A stretch of DNA of 64,000 nt from Datura wrightii. Lineage: Eukaryota; Streptophyta; Magnoliopsida; Solanales; Solanaceae. The stretch is from assembly GCA_035772735.1 (NCBI GenBank), contig JASDFA010000016.1, positions 138,582,501 through 138,646,500 on the forward strand, read 5' to 3'. Every line of letters begins with the position of its first letter. Position 1 is the first letter of the stretch. This document shows positions 9,467 to 22,152 of this stretch, in pieces. The translations under genes and the position numbers were made by a program. Below the pieces are notes generated by a model. It had not been told where the DNA came from and ran no database searches. It saw only the letters and a list, made by a program, of their open reading frames with translations.

Positions 9467-12121
9467 TGTAATACACCGGAAGGAACTAAGAATAGACACG
9501 GAAAGTATAATTGGAAAACTATCAAAAAACTGGCAAAAATATCTCAGGACGAGAGACTTAATGACTTGTGGTGGCATACCACGATCATCATGTGCAGTCG
9601 TGGGGTGGAGGTTAGGAGGCAGTGGCGACGGATGACCTGAAGAGTCGTTAGGAGCGGCAACGACTAGTCTAGTCAGTCGTTAGGAGGGAGAAGCTTTAGT
9701 TCTAAGGAAATTTCTAGTTAACTTAACGAAAGGGCAGGACGAATCATTGGGTATGGCGACGAGTTGTGATGTTGGTTGTCACTTGAAGGTTGAGAAATTC
9801 TAGTAGACCTGATGAATGGACCGACCTAACGAGTCGTTGGGTTTGACAACAACTCGTCAGGTGAGTCGTGGTATTAGTTTGGAAAATTTTTCAGATTTTC
9901 TCATGGGCAGGTTGGTAAAATTCCACGCTCCCATATTTAAAGTGATGTCGTTTTTGGTATGTCTGGGGACATTTTTAAGGGTTTTCGTAAGCCTAAACAC
10001 TCATTCTCCCAATCTCCTTCTTCCTCCTTTCTTCTCAAAAGATTTTAGGAAATTCCCAAGTTGCTCTTCAAGCTTCAAGGAAGATAATCAAGTGGGGTTT
10101 TCATCTACCAGGTAAGTGAAACTTCAACAAGGATAACTTTTCATCCTTGTGCCCCAAAATATTTTCAATAAGAACCCGAATTAAATTATTTAGAATATCA
10201 TGAGCTAGGGTTTTGAATAATGAATAATTTCTTCCTCATTCTTTTCTAAAATGTTAATATTTACTGCATTTATGTAATTTGTTTCAAATGTTGATGTGAT
10301 GGGTTGTTGGGTTGTGCATTATATGTTGGGAATGCATGAGGGTAACATGTCGATTGGAAATTGGCTTGAGTAATGAATGGGTGTTTCTTATTTTTTGATT
10401 AATTTGCATATTCACGTATGAGAATAATGAAATGGTCGAAATATGGGTCGAATATATATGGGTGTAGCATATTCTTCCTATGTCAACTTGAGAAATGAAT
10501 GTGAATTGGTTATGCCTTACTTGATTATCATAGAAATTCTTAACCATGATGAAAATGTGGGAATATTGCTTAATTAACCCTAATTATGTGATTATGGCGT
10601 AGATGACCATGCTAAATTGAGTAAGAGTTGTGGGCTTGAGTACTTGAAGTAAACGATGTGTCATCACCATGTTTTAGATTAAATCGATTGGGTATGAATA
10701 GATTGCATCTCTATTGTTAAACTATGAAGCTTGGGCGGATTCTATATTGTTTTCCTTATTAAAATTGTTTTTATAAAATCGTAGAATCTAAAACTTCCAT
10801 GGCTAGAGAGTTCATAAATGGAGCGATTCTGACAAGTGTGTAATGGTTGTGACCTAATTACATGGAGTTATGCATCCTTGAAAGATTATGAGTCGAGTTC
10901 TATAAATCATGTTGGATCTTAAATTACCTATTGAATGAGGTGAATACGGAATCAAGATGCCATTATAGAATAATGCTAGTACGAATTTATAGCATGCTAA
11001 TAATGTGATGTTAAAGCTAATGAGGAAGTTGGTTTTGTAATAATGTGAATCACAATGATTGAGCTTGTTATTAACATGTCAAGATGTGAATCCATGCTTA
11101 TTTGAGAGATAGCATTAAAAGACGATAGTGGAGAATGTCTTACCTAGACGCTAGTGGAGAATGTCTTACCTAGACGATAGTGGAGAATGTCTTACCTAGA
11201 CGCTAGTGGAGAATGTCCTACCTAGACGATAGTGGAGAATGTCTTCATGTAGTCAGTCGGGACTCACATCCCTAGTCAGTTGAGCATTTTATTTTCTCTG
11301 CGTTGTTCGGGACCTTGTTTTAGTTAGTGACTCTCTATATCAGAGCGTTATCTCTCCCTATGACAGTCAGGGATTCTCTCTAGGTTAGAATGTTTCCCCG
11401 TTGATTGTCAGGGACTCCCCCTTAGATGTGAGGGACCCTCTTTATATCAGTCATGGCCTCACACTCTGTATTATTCCCGATTATTACTTTTTGCACATCA
11501 ACGGATGCTACAATAATGCATTTCTTTGTAATGTGGTTATGTTAATTGAAGCTGCAATCCTTTTGTAAGATAGTTGTAATTCACTTCTATTACATTGCTA
11601 TTAATATGCTTTATATTACTTCTCTCTTGCTAATAATATGAGTTAGTTTACTTACGTTTCCTGCATACTCAGTACATTCAAAGTACTGACTGCACGCCTC
11701 TTGTGCTATATCCTTTCATGATATAGATTCAGGTCTCTAGGCTCCGTCGTGTGGTTAGATACGCTACCCCATTCTCCCTGCTGCCAGTGGTGAGTCCCCA
11801 TCCTCCGAGGATGTGAGCAGCATTGTTGTTTTATTATGCTTCAGTTTTCAGTCTTTTGGAGTTAGTTGGGGGCCTATCCCAGCAACCCATCAATTTATTA
11901 AAAGGCTTTAAGACTTGTTAAGCAGGACCAACCTTGTATTTAAATGTTATTAAGTTGTCATTTTGATTTATATCAGTTTGTAGTCAGTTCTTTAGCTCGT
12001 TCATGATGTTTTCCATTTCTTATGCTAAGTGTATGCGAGGAATATTCCATGGGTCGACTTGGAGCCTTTCGGTGTTCCTTGTCCCATGTCTACAATCCGG
12101 GTGTACTCTCGGGTCGTGACA
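9467..12121 (+). repeat. E2 3' LTR, complete
   Basis: 2,655 bases from TGTAATACACCGG to GTCGTGACA. The first 450 bases carry repeated ACGAGTCGTT-type palindromes; further on are the minisatellite (11121-11250), the palindrome CATCCTCCGAGGATG (11799-11813) and the hairpin around TCATGATATAG (11715). Long LTRs are typical of Tekay. Confidence 0.85.
11121..11250 (+). repeat. 26-base minisatellite in E2 3' LTR
   Basis: Five tandem units of GACG(A/C)TAGTGGAGAATGTCTTACCTA, alternating GACGAT and GACGCT starts. Copy number and order differ from the 5' LTR, showing slippage after insertion. Confidence 0.85.
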
Positions 12122-13888
12122 AACACTGAACCTATGACAACCCAAAAATTACTCACCAACACAAGGAAAAAAGAAGAGAATCCCAAAAAAAGTTGCAAAA
12201 GTTTCAAGAGGTAACCATAAGGAATAGGCATGATTCACAAATGTTTTCATTTTTTTTTAAATGGCATGGTTTATCAAAACAAGCAGACATAGCATCTCAA
12301 ATCATTACAAATTCACCATTCAAAGCTTTCCCTGGAGCTCACAAAACTGATGTCCAAATAATTTCTTCGCACCAATGCAAGCAAGTTCTTCAAGGGTTTG
12401 ATGCCACTCACAAGAAGAGAAAATCCCTTTTTATCATCAAGAAATGCATACACAAGAGATTATAGCATAGGATAATAATGCTCACTCTCAGAAAGAAATT
12501 CTCCATGCACACAACTTGACCCATGGGCTTTCCCTTCATGTAGCTCGCCACTAATGTAGAGTTGCTATACTCAAAATCTATTAGGACTTGGAGGCCATGA
12601 TGAAGGATAGTGGTTAAGGTAGGATAAACAATGAATTTTGGTGGATAGAACCTCCCTAATGCCTATTTGTGAACATTTTAAACATCCCATCATACTATTG
12701 AGATCATTCCACCTTATCTCTCCTTGCTCATCATCTTCATCTTTTGTTTAACAAGAGCCAACCTTATAACACCTTTGGATTCCACATTCTGCCTCATCTA
12801 AGCAAGACGTAACACCTTTCACTATTATTTCTATTTTCAATGATTCACGATTTTTCAACCAACCCATTTATTCATTTTAATCACAATTTGGTGCTACCTC
12901 ACATTGAAGCTCTCACATTTCTCCCTTTTCTTGTGAACCCCCAAACTTAGGCTTTTACCTTATTTCCACACATTACCTTATCTCTCCCTATTCTTGGGCT
13001 TGCAGCCCTATTTTTCACTCTTTCACCACTAGCAACTAGGGAGGATGGGTGCCAAAGATGGGGATTAAAAAGGGTCATTAGGCTTGTAATGTGATTTCTA
13101 ATAGAAAGGGTCAAGGCTCAACATTGGCTAGCAAAGGAAGATGTTTAAGGAGGTCATTTTGGGAGAAGTGACTAGAAATAGAAAACCTAAAATCATGTTC
13201 TAAGTGTAACTACGTCTAGGATTTTGCCTTGAATCATACTAAGGGAAGTTCTAGAAAAACGTATATACATGGGAATCATTAAATCAGTCTCACCACACAA
13301 GGCATCACACACCAAGGAATTCACACAATACATCACCACAACCAGATTACAATTTAAAGACAATTGAGCATGTGAATCAACAAGCCCAACAAGGAATGTG
13401 CAATATATGACAAGAGAGTGCTATATTTTTCCATTTAAAATTCCCCATTTCTTAAAAATTCATTATTTTCATGCCACACAAAAATTTTTGGTGGTACCCC
13501 TCAAAAAAAATCTCAACAAGACTCAAAAACATGGCATTTTCCCTTAGGAAAGTCGCCTTACAATCTATCATTGGGAAATGTCACCCGGTTTGACAATAGA
13601 AAAAGAAAAGAAAAAAGACATTGCTCCTCGAGAAAGAATTGCAGTATAAAGAAAACATTCGAAGTTTATTCACTAGCTATTATTTACAAAGGCAAAAATC
13701 AAACTTGGAAAGTTAAATAAGGACCAAATCATAAGCACTAACAATTCAAGAACAAATAAGCCAACCGCATAAACATTTCAAATCAGCCTCACAAGGGCAA
13801 AACCCTCTCATCAAAAAAGGCAACACTCATCCCCACCCCCAACTTCAAAAATACATTTCCCTCAATGTAAAAAGAAAGAACAAAAAGT
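12122..13888. other. no recognisable gene; decayed repeat sequence
   Basis: A/T-rich, with many short A runs. I see no coding motif, tandem array or structural RNA. It lies downstream of the minus-strand ORF at 13889-15913 and is probably the 3' part of the same repeat unit. Confidence 0.4.
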
Positions 13889-15913
13889 TCAAGAGGTCTC
13901 CCAGAATGATCTAATTATGGGTGCGAGGAATCTATGAATAGGTGGCCTCATCAAATGCCATGAATCAATTTCAATCACAGAAGGCATCAACAGATCAGGT
14001 GGGAGTTCGAGTGGTTTTCCTGGATCGAGAACCACCCAATGATCTAGAAGAGTTCTGAGTTCATGATAAGAAGTGTTTTCCACCCCACTAGGTCTCCATG
14101 ATGGATCTGTTTCTCTTGTATGAGCATCCGATGGGGCGGTGGGCGACAGTGATGTATTTCTTCATCGAACACAATTTCCAAAGGGCTATTATACCCCACG
14201 CACAAATCATCTGGTGGGGTCTTTCTTCCCTCAGGTGGTGCAGTAGTGGCTAGTGGTTCATTCATTTCAATATTTTCAGGTGAAATATTTCCTTGTGTCC
14301 CTCCACTTCACCTCTCAAGGTAGTCACTTCCTTTTCTAAAACTTCAAATTTAGCACAAAGGCATCCTAATATTTCAACCAGTGGTTTCATGGCCTTCTTG
14401 ATGTCTTGTTGGATCATGAGAGGTATTTCTTTAGCTAACTTCAACAACTGGCTATTATGAGCACGACATAGGGAATTAAGGTTCCAGCTTGCCTCCCCTT
14501 TTTCTTCATCTTAATCGCCACTATTTTCCTAAAGTTTATGGGGACCCCTCTTTTGATGAAAGTGATGAGGATGAACGCCTCCAAATTTACCCTATGCTCA
14601 TTCTTTGAGGGCATGATGCGGCTGCCAAAAAATCAAGCCACAACTTGGCTTCAAACTTTAAATCATGCGGGGAGATCTCGCCACCCATAGAAGCCTAGAA
14701 TGATGAATCAGCTGCAATGGTAGGTGCAATCCAATTGAACTGATCCTCTTTGTTGGCAATTCTAGCTGAATACTCAGTTCTGGAGTCAATCTCCCCCTCC
14801 TAAAATAAAGAATTGATGGCCACTAGTGTGATGTCAACTTCTACACCCCTCACCATAACTGAGGGAAGGTAGGGAATTCGTCAACCTTGCCTCTATGATG
14901 CATGCTCTCTTGCCTTGCCTTGTATGATGCATAGAACTGGGGTACTAGGCTTAGTAGAAGTTTGGCAGAGGATTGGCAAAGATGTTCCATTGGCGGTTAG
15001 TGAAATGTGCTCCCAAGTCGAAGTACTTCTCTACAGTGATAGAGCGCCCCTAGAAAATAGCATAGAGCCCCTCCATGTCAGGCACTCAAAATATAATAGC
15101 TTCTCTAGAGTTGGGGGCTGGGGTCTCCCTTGTTTTCCCCTTTCCTTTACTTTTAGATGAGTTCGGGGCCATTCTTTGCTTGGTTGCCTAGATGAAGACA
15201 TAATCTACAGGACCATATTAATGCTATACAATAATATTTCTTTTTTTATTTTTGGCTTTTGAAAAATAAAACTTGACATCTATTCTAATTTGAGGTAGGG
15301 AATTATAACAATTAGATGGAAAACAAATTGAAGGGCTCAGAGGTTAAGTGCTGGCAGTACCGGTGGGACAGCCGGCGAAATGCATGTGGAGACCTATGAA
15401 GCGCCGGGTTGCCACCTATAATGTACAATGGGCTGGGGAAAAATAGGGTTCATCCGGTGCCACACCGGTATTTCACCGATCTTGACTCGCGGAGAGCCAG
15501 TGAAACACAGGTCTGGGACAGTGGCCTGAAGCCTTATAACCAACATGCGCTGTAGTAGAAGTCTGGCAGAGGATTGGCAAAGACGTTCAATTGGCGGTCA
15601 GTGAATTGTGCTATGATATTTGGGAAGTCACCTCGCATCCCCAGCAAGTTGAGGTGCTTCTCTACCGTGATAGAGCGCCCCTTGCGAATAGCATAGTTCC
15701 CTTCCATGTCAGGCATGCAAAATAAAATAACTTCTCTACTGTTGGGGGTGGGGTCGCCCTTGCTTTCCTCTTTCCTTTGCTTTTAGATGATGCTGGGGCC
15801 TTTCCTTTGCTTGGTTGCTTGGATGAAGACACAATTTGAAGGACCATGTTAGTGCCATACAATAATATTTCTTTTTGTATTTTTTGCGTGTGAAAAATAA
15901 AAATTGAAATCAA
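13889..15913 (-). pseudogene. degenerate repeat ORF, 'putative plant transposon protein' type
   Basis: Minus-strand frame in pieces. It starts near 15850 with a basic Ser/Lys-rich segment (KGKAPASSKSKGKRKA), then SITVEKHLNLLGMRGDFPNI and FTDRQLNVFANPLPDFY (15534-15716). That last block resembles the N-terminal part of repetitive Solanaceae ORFs annotated as putative plant transposon proteins (from memory, moderate confidence). A second, more decayed copy of this start lies in the tandem duplicate near 14954-15190. Downstream, 14262-14447 encodes a coiled-coil-like segment (KFEVLEKEVTTLRGEVEG) and 13889-14265 an acidic, Pro-rich tail. Stops and frameshifts throughout. Biochemical role of this ORF type is not known to me. 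A TATA box at 16781 points the right way. Confidence 0.45.
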
Positions 15914-16190
15914 TTCTAAAATAAGGTAGGGAATTATAAAAATTGGATGAAAAAAAATTTAAGGGTTTAAAGGTTAAGTGCTGGCAATACCGATGGGACA
16001 CTAGCAAAACACAAGTGGAGCCTCGCGAAGCGCCAGTTAGCCTTTGGTCATATACACTGGACTGGGGAAAACAGGATTCATCCAGCGCTATACTGGCATT
16101 TCTCCAGTCTTGACTCGAGGAGCACCTGTGAGATGGAGGTCTGGGACAGTGGCCTGAAGCCTTGTACCCAAACCTGTGCTTCATCAAGCG
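14954..16190. repeat. two-copy tandem duplication, about 600 bases per unit
   Basis: Unit 1 starts GTAGAAGTTTGGCAGAGG at 14954, unit 2 GTAGAAGTCTGGCAGAGG at 15555; they stay collinear through the ORF start, a run reading CAATAATATTTCTTTTT, the GTTAAGTGCTGGCA block, the CCGGTG/CGCCGG-rich segment and GGTCTGGGACAGTGGCCTGAAGCC. Roughly 80% alike by eye, so old. The junction duplicates the ORF start together with its 5' leader. Confidence 0.8.
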
Positions 16191-16780
16191 TTTCACTAGG
16201 CCTAACCGACAGTTCTCCAGTGAACACCATTCAGTGTATTTCATCCCCAAACTCAGTGAAACGAAAATCCTTCATCTCCAAGATTCACTCACCCACACCA
16301 CAACAACAAAAACAAAAAAAAGGAAAAGGGGCAATTCACCCTTAGGAAAGACATCACTCCATCTATCTTTGGGCAAATCGTGCATTCTAAGCATAAATGG
16401 TCTACTCAGACTTCACCTCCAAGTAAAACCAAGCACCTTAAGAATCAAGAATTTTACAACAGAGGATACCCACACGAACATTAAACATTTCATCAATGCC
16501 CCCACATGCCCATATATGAAAAATATACCAGCAATGAAAAGCATAAGAACAGGATAATAAGGAAACATGAGTGGGGAAAACTTTGACATTAGCATTATCA
16601 AACTTATTCACATCTTCAAACAATAATAAAAATCAAAGCATGAGACACATATCGAATGATTTGATAACAAAGAGCAAAGAGAGATAGAAGTTTGGTGTTG
16701 ACGAACAATGGAATTTCCACAAGACTCTTTCTTTACAACGGTGTTGAGAAGTGATGAGATGAGGAGAGTGGCAATGGGGA

Positions 16781-16787
16781 ATTTATA
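16781..16787 (-). promoter_or_regulatory. possible TATA box for the minus-strand repeat unit
   Basis: Minus strand CTCCTATAAATTCCCC. Upstream of it on that strand (16795-16930) is a strongly pyrimidine-rich stretch (plus strand G/A-rich with repeated GGTGG and GGAG). The arrangement looks like an LTR promoter driving the ORF at 15913. The rest of 15914-17030 shows no gene. Confidence 0.4.
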
Positions 16788-17030
16788 GGAGAGAAGGAGT
16801 GGAGAGGAGTGGTAGGTGAGGAGGTGGGTATAATGGTGGGAAGGTGGAAAGGTGGTTTATGGGGAAGTTAAAAAGTGTAAATTGGAAATGGAAAGGTGGA
16901 GAAAAGGGTTTATGGGGAGTTGGAGAGGATTTGACCGGATTTTTTAATCCCTAGGTCAGGTTTGGTCAATAGGTTGGTATATTTTAAATACATTGCACAA
17001 CTTGCCTTGCGTTTAATCGGCGGTCGCCAG

Positions 17031-18465
17031 TGAGCATTGGAGTTTCGCCTCCTTAACGCAGCTGACCAACATCCTCTTTAGTTGGAAACAAAATATATCT
17101 GACGAGTGTCGGGCTCGAATCCCACAGGGAATAGTAGTTGATCACACGAAAGTTTTCTATCAAATTGAAGTAACTTGCATTAATGTCTCAACAATAATAA
17201 AGTAAAAATTGGGAAAATCACAACTTGTAAATGGAACTACAAAATTTGCTCACGAAAATAACGACAAAGCGTAAAAAATACCGAAGGAGAGACTACTAGG
17301 AGTGTGATATTATTGGGGCATCATTTGATTAGGATTATTAATAGCTCGTGGCATTACTCAATAGTATAATTAGTTGGGGACGAGGTGGCACTTTATGTTT
17401 TTCAACCAATTAGGCGCCTTATAGCTCAGGTTTGCTCAAACCCCAAAGTCTACTTCACAATAACCACATCAAATTGTGTAAGAATAAACTATTTCTAGCA
17501 TTGATTCTCAATGTGTGTTTGATAATAGGTTGTGGCTATCTCTAGCCCAACCCCACATGATCAACACCCAGTTACCCACTAATGTTTCATTACCCATGCT
17601 CTAAATTTTTTCATCAAGAAAAATTAGAGTAAATAAAAATCACATTTGCAACTTTGAGTATTTAGATTAAAAATTATATGAAATACTAGAATTATACTAA
17701 TTGAGTAAATCTAAGATATATTGAACAATACCCAATTTAAATCAACCTCAATCTTTCACACACCCCTAGCAAGGAATTTAGCGACTCATATAAGTAGAAG
17801 AAGACATTGCATAAAGGAATAATCCAATATCAATTCAACAAAATGAGTAAAAAAATGCAAGCACAAGGTTCTGATCTCCAATGGAGTTGTTCTATCTTTT
17901 CAAAGAAGAATATGAAGCTTTCTCTCTATACAATTCAATTCGCCAACTTCTCTCTACTTTCTCTTCAATATTAAATTTAATGCCAGTCATCATGTGGAAT
18001 AGAATGTTCAATTCTTTTTTGAGATATACAAAAGTAGGGTACAAAAATGCTCCTTTTTTTCTAAGCTGGACACTTTTTCCCTTTTCTAACGGGCGTCACT
18101 TGCAAGTCACTGGCGGTTTGCCGGTGCTAGTCCACGGAACGCCGGTTGGTCACAATTGATGGCTAGTGGGTTCCAAAGAACTTTGGCATTGGCACTTGTG
18201 GTTTTCCGGTGTTGATCTACTGTTCGCTAGGAATTCTTCCTCAACACAGTAGGCATTTATGGTCAGCCGATGTTTCACCGGTGTCTTCCGGTGGAGTGTC
18301 GTTCCTCATCTCCATTTTTCATGGCTCTTGCTCAATTTTATGCTTTTTATACTCAAGTTAAGTACCTGCAAAGAACAAGGAGAAAGGGCATAAAATCCAC
18401 CTAAATGACCTAAAAACTAAGCAAAAAACTCATTTTTAAGAGGCTAGCGAGTTGGTAAATTACCA
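17031..18465 (-). repeat. E3 3' LTR (L1)
   Basis: Minus-strand LTR starting TGGTAATTTACCAA (right end 18465) and ending CCAATGCTCA (left end about 17031). L2 (29153-30554) begins TGATAATTTACCAA and ends TTGAGCA, and both share landmarks such as the AAATTCCTCACC/CACACACCCCTAGC region, though L1 is clearly diverged. Includes CCGGT/CGCCGG segments at 18095-18300. On the minus strand the gag frame runs straight to the LTR start, so pol is deleted. Confidence 0.6.
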
Positions 18466-18598
18466 TCTGATCAGACACCTCCCCTTTTAATTCTTTTACT
18501 CTATTATCGGTTGACTCCACTTTTTTAACACCTGAGCCAACATTTCCTCAATATTTTAATTTACTACATCACTCACACTAGGTAACATAGGGGCTACA

Positions 18599-20728
18599 TG
18601 TTATACCCTAAAAACTCAAGGATCAGACCAGGAAGTGAAAAGGGAGAAAAACCGAAAATTCCCAATAGCTCATAGAACGACCCATGAGGTGAGTCAGGAG
18701 GGGTGACCATGAGTCATAAGGTGACTCGTGGTCAGCACGGTGTTGCAATGCCTAAGTAAGGAGGCCACGGGCTTGACCACGAGTCATGGTCAGACCTCGC
18801 GACTCATAAGGTCACCCGTGGCCAACCCTGGAGGTTTGGCAAGATGGCATGGGCAATGTAGGCCATGGAACGAGTTGTGAACTGATCTCACGATTCATGA
18901 AGTCACCCGTGGGATTCCCTTGGAGGTTTGGGTAGTGTATTCAATGGATCAAGGTAATGAGTCGTGCCCTGTGGCAACGATCCATTAGGTCCCTCATGAG
19001 GACTGGCGACCAGAAATTCCTGCATTTTAATAAGGGTGTTTTCATAACTTCCTAAGTCCCTAAGGCCTAAACTACGTCATTTTGGATATGTTTCTGAGTT
19101 AGATAAGATGGGTTAATCCCTTTATGCATGCCCAATCTCATGCAAGTATTTTAGAGAGGTTCTTGGGAGATTCAAGGCCTTCTTCCCCAAATTTTCATCA
19201 ATTTCCTTGTGGGCGCTCAAGGAACTTCAAGTCCATCTATTCCCAGGTATGTAGGGTTTTAAAATGGGTGAAAGTCTTCCCCACCCATGTTAAAATTTCA
19301 AGATAATTCATGAATCCTCCTACTCAAATTCCATGGGGTTTTACCCGAAGCACGACAACGTGATTTCTCTTTATGTGTATGATTTAATTGAATTTTAATT
19401 ATTGAATTTTGAATGATGGTCAGGTTATATCATTATTTTCCTTTAATCATGTTTCAAGCTCTTAAATCCAAATTTCCCATTTGATGAAAGTTAATGGATG
19501 TTATGATTTATGATGAATACTCTACAGTTTGAGTTTATTGATGATGGAAAAGCAAGATTTTCTAGTTACCCATATTATGAGCATATTTTGAAAGTATTGA
19601 GTATGACGAAGTAATGGGCAATACCCACATGTTGAAGAATGATTTACAATTTATGAAACGAATTGCATGATTTATCAATTCATAATGTTGGCTGATAAAA
19701 AGGGCCTTGATTATTTTCTAAGCATGTTTTAAAGGGGATCAATGATGATAAATGTTATATCTTAGCCAATGAATTTTTATGCATGATGTTAATAATTTAT
19801 GTATGAGCCTATATGCATTTTTTTGGGAGCCGTGTCTAGCACCGAGCAGCCTGGCGTTCAAAGGACTATGTCGGTGTCTCATAACCACGTGCCACCGTGG
19901 GTTTAAAATGATATGATGTATTAATAATGATCCCCTAAATTGTTATATCACCCCTTATGCACGACCCTCGCCTAGCAAGACAGGGCCGGCTCTGCCCACT
20001 TGAGCGAGACAGTGGGGCATCATGAAAGGCTCTACCATGATGGTGTTATGACGACTCCTCCCAGTGTTCCGCATGTTTTATGAATTGTTATGTTTATGTT
20101 ATTGTCTCAAGTTATATTATCATAAATTTATTTACGACTATGATAATGAATGATTATGAATGATTTGAAAGTCTTGAGCCTTATATTTTACTATGAAGAT
20201 TTCGATGTAAGCATGATGTCCTCCTCCTACATCTATTTATGAGTTTTCTCTACTTTTAAAATGTCCGTTTTACTTACCTTGCATACTCAATATGTTCAAC
20301 GTATTGACCACATACTTTCTATGTTGTATCATTTCATGATACAGGGTCCGGGTCTCAAGCTCATCCTCATCCTTAGTCTATCACAACCTATGATAACAGC
20401 TTTTTGGTGAGTCTTCATGTTCCAAGGGACGTTTGATAAACTTTCCTATTGATTATTCTTCAATATTGCTCAGGTTAGTTGGGGATGTTGTCCCATCAAC
20501 CCATCTTACGTATTAGAGACTTTCGGACAAATGCGTAGTACTCAGCTTGTGTAAATGTTTGGCATTTTCTGGTGCTATGTCATGGTTATGTTTACGTGAT
20601 GTTTTATGCTTAATATTCTGTTTATTTGAATGAGATTAGTTGAATGTTTTATACATGGGTTGACTTGGGGTCTCTTCGGTGTCCCATGTCTCTAGTCTAC
20701 TATCTGGGTGTACGTTTGGGTCGTGGCA
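18599..20728 (+). repeat. E4 5' LTR
   Basis: TGTTATACCC to GGTCGTGGCA, 2,130 bases. First 450 bases have repeated GACTCATGAGGTGA / CACGAGTCATGG palindromic units; hairpin GTATCATTTCATGATAC at 20326-20342. Confidence 0.9.
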
Positions 20729-20732
20729 AACT

Positions 20733-20744
20733 TGGTATCAGAGC
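20733..20744 (+). other. E4 primer-binding site
   Basis: TGGTATCAGAGC, exact complement of the plant initiator-Met tRNA 3' end, four bases after the LTR. The best preserved primer site in the window. Leader to 20938 has no ORF. Confidence 0.9.
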
Positions 20745-20938
20745 AATAGGTTTGAAGTGTCCTAGGGTGTCCGAAAGCCGCGTTAGGTAATTTCTTTTTC
20801 ATGGGGGTAAAGCACGCCACACCTATGACGAAGAGGCTACTAAACATTTTAGGAAATGTTCCCTTCTTTCATGTTCTATGTCGTGCTATGAAAAGCCTTT
20901 CCATCCTTCTAATTCGTGCAATTCGTAATTGCAGAATT

Positions 20939-22140
20939 ATGGTTCCTAGGAGAATGAACGAAAGGAGGAATGGAAATATGAAGGCCACGGAGATGGCAAC
21001 GACTATGGGTATCAGCAAGCTCCACCTATTTCGAAGACCTAAGCACCAGAACAAGCTTCCCACGCCGAAGTTTGGGTGGTGATTCAGATGTTGGCGCAGG
21101 CCTTGACCGCTCAGATAAATCAGTAGGCTGTTGCATAGGTTACACATAATGGCAATGCAACGGCGACTCGGATTAGAGACTTCTTGAGGATGAACCCTCC
21201 CGAGTTCGCGGATCAAAGGTGTATGAGGATCCACACGAGTTCATTGAAGGGATCTTGAAGGTCACTCGGGTTATGGGGGTGACGAATGGGGATTTTGTAG
21301 ACATGGCCTTATATCATCTAAAAGAGGTCGCTTATATTTGGTATAAGCAATGGAAGGACAGCAGGGTAGCGGGAGCAGGCCTTATCAGCTGAGATGAGTT
21401 CCACATGGCCTTTCTTGACAGGTTCTTCCCTCCGAAGTAGTTGAGTTTGTTAACCTCAAGCAAGGAAAGATGATAGTGCTGGAGTACTCCCTTGAGTTCA
21501 CCCGGTTGTTAAAGTATGCCCAATAGTTGGTTATGGATCAGAGGACGCATGTGAGCTGATTTATTTATGGCGTGGCCGTTTTTTAGACAAGGATTGCAGG
21601 ACTGCCATGCTTCATTAGGATATGGACTTTCCTCGCATAGTTTTGTACGCCCAGTAGATGGAGGCGGCTCATATGAGGGAGAGGGAGGCAAAGAGAGCTC
21701 GGACAAATAGTCATGAGTTTTCACGTCAGAGGTCCGGCGATGGCTACCGTCCACTGTTCCAGCAGAGGTCACTAGCCTGGGCACCATCATCAGCTAGCAT
21801 CCCATGTAGACCTAGGAGTGAACACAGGAGCAGGGCTCTAAGGTCGACGGATTAAAGGGGCACCCAGTTAGAGTATACCACTCTAGCCTGCAGGAAGTGC
21901 GACAAAAGTCACACCGAGGAGTGCCTGCTCAGTTCGGATGTCTGCTTCGGGTGTGGTAGATCTGGGCACATGCGCTGAGCACGTCCATATGCCAGATAGA
22001 GTGATGATAGGGGTCGAGCACAGATCACCAGGATAGTGGTAGCTCCAGCCTATTTAGCTCCACAGGGAGCATCTACTAGTGGGGGTGGGAGTCAGTGCCA
22101 AAATCAATTCTATGCCCTTACCTCGCGCCAGGAGTAGGAG
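20939..22140 (+). pseudogene. E4 gag, degenerate
   Basis: Starts at ATGGTTCCTAGGAG, homologous to the E7 start. Broken frames follow the Tekay gag: charged N-terminus, FGWxFRCWRRP-equivalent helix region, RDFLRMNPPEF, then WYKQWKDSR near 21335 and the FHMAFLDRFFP block near 21400. The zinc knuckle near 21940 reads CFGCGRSGHMR then a stop, losing the last ligand. Several stops (for example near 21127, 21391 and 21439). Encoded particle protein; no longer functional. Confidence 0.75.
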
Positions 22141-22152
22141 ACTTCACCAGAC

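Larger units (their letters stand above)
5087..12121 (+). mobile_element. E2: Tekay/Del-type chromovirus derivative lacking pol
   Basis: Plus-strand element with 5' LTR 5087-7156 (left end missing), primer site 7160-7173, degenerate gag 7375-8432, non-coding stretch 8433-9450, polypurine tract 9451-9466 and 3' LTR 9467-12121. The LTRs end in GTCGTGACA. Internal region is about 2.3 kb against 5 kb or more in E4 and E7; protease, RT, RNase H and integrase are absent. Tekay-type assignment follows from its LTR end, primer site and gag, which match E4/E7. Because the ends needed for mobilisation in trans are present, it may once have been a non-autonomous partner (inference). The left part of its 5' LTR is cut off at E1. 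Confidence 0.8.

Noticed and set aside
9816..10115. Plus-strand 99-residue frame in the E2 3' LTR
   Set aside because: Lies wholly within the LTR, no motif, not open in the other LTRs.
14915..15160. Plus-strand 81-residue open frame
   Set aside because: It overlaps, on the opposite strand, the tandem copy of the minus-strand repeat ORF and has no motif of its own.
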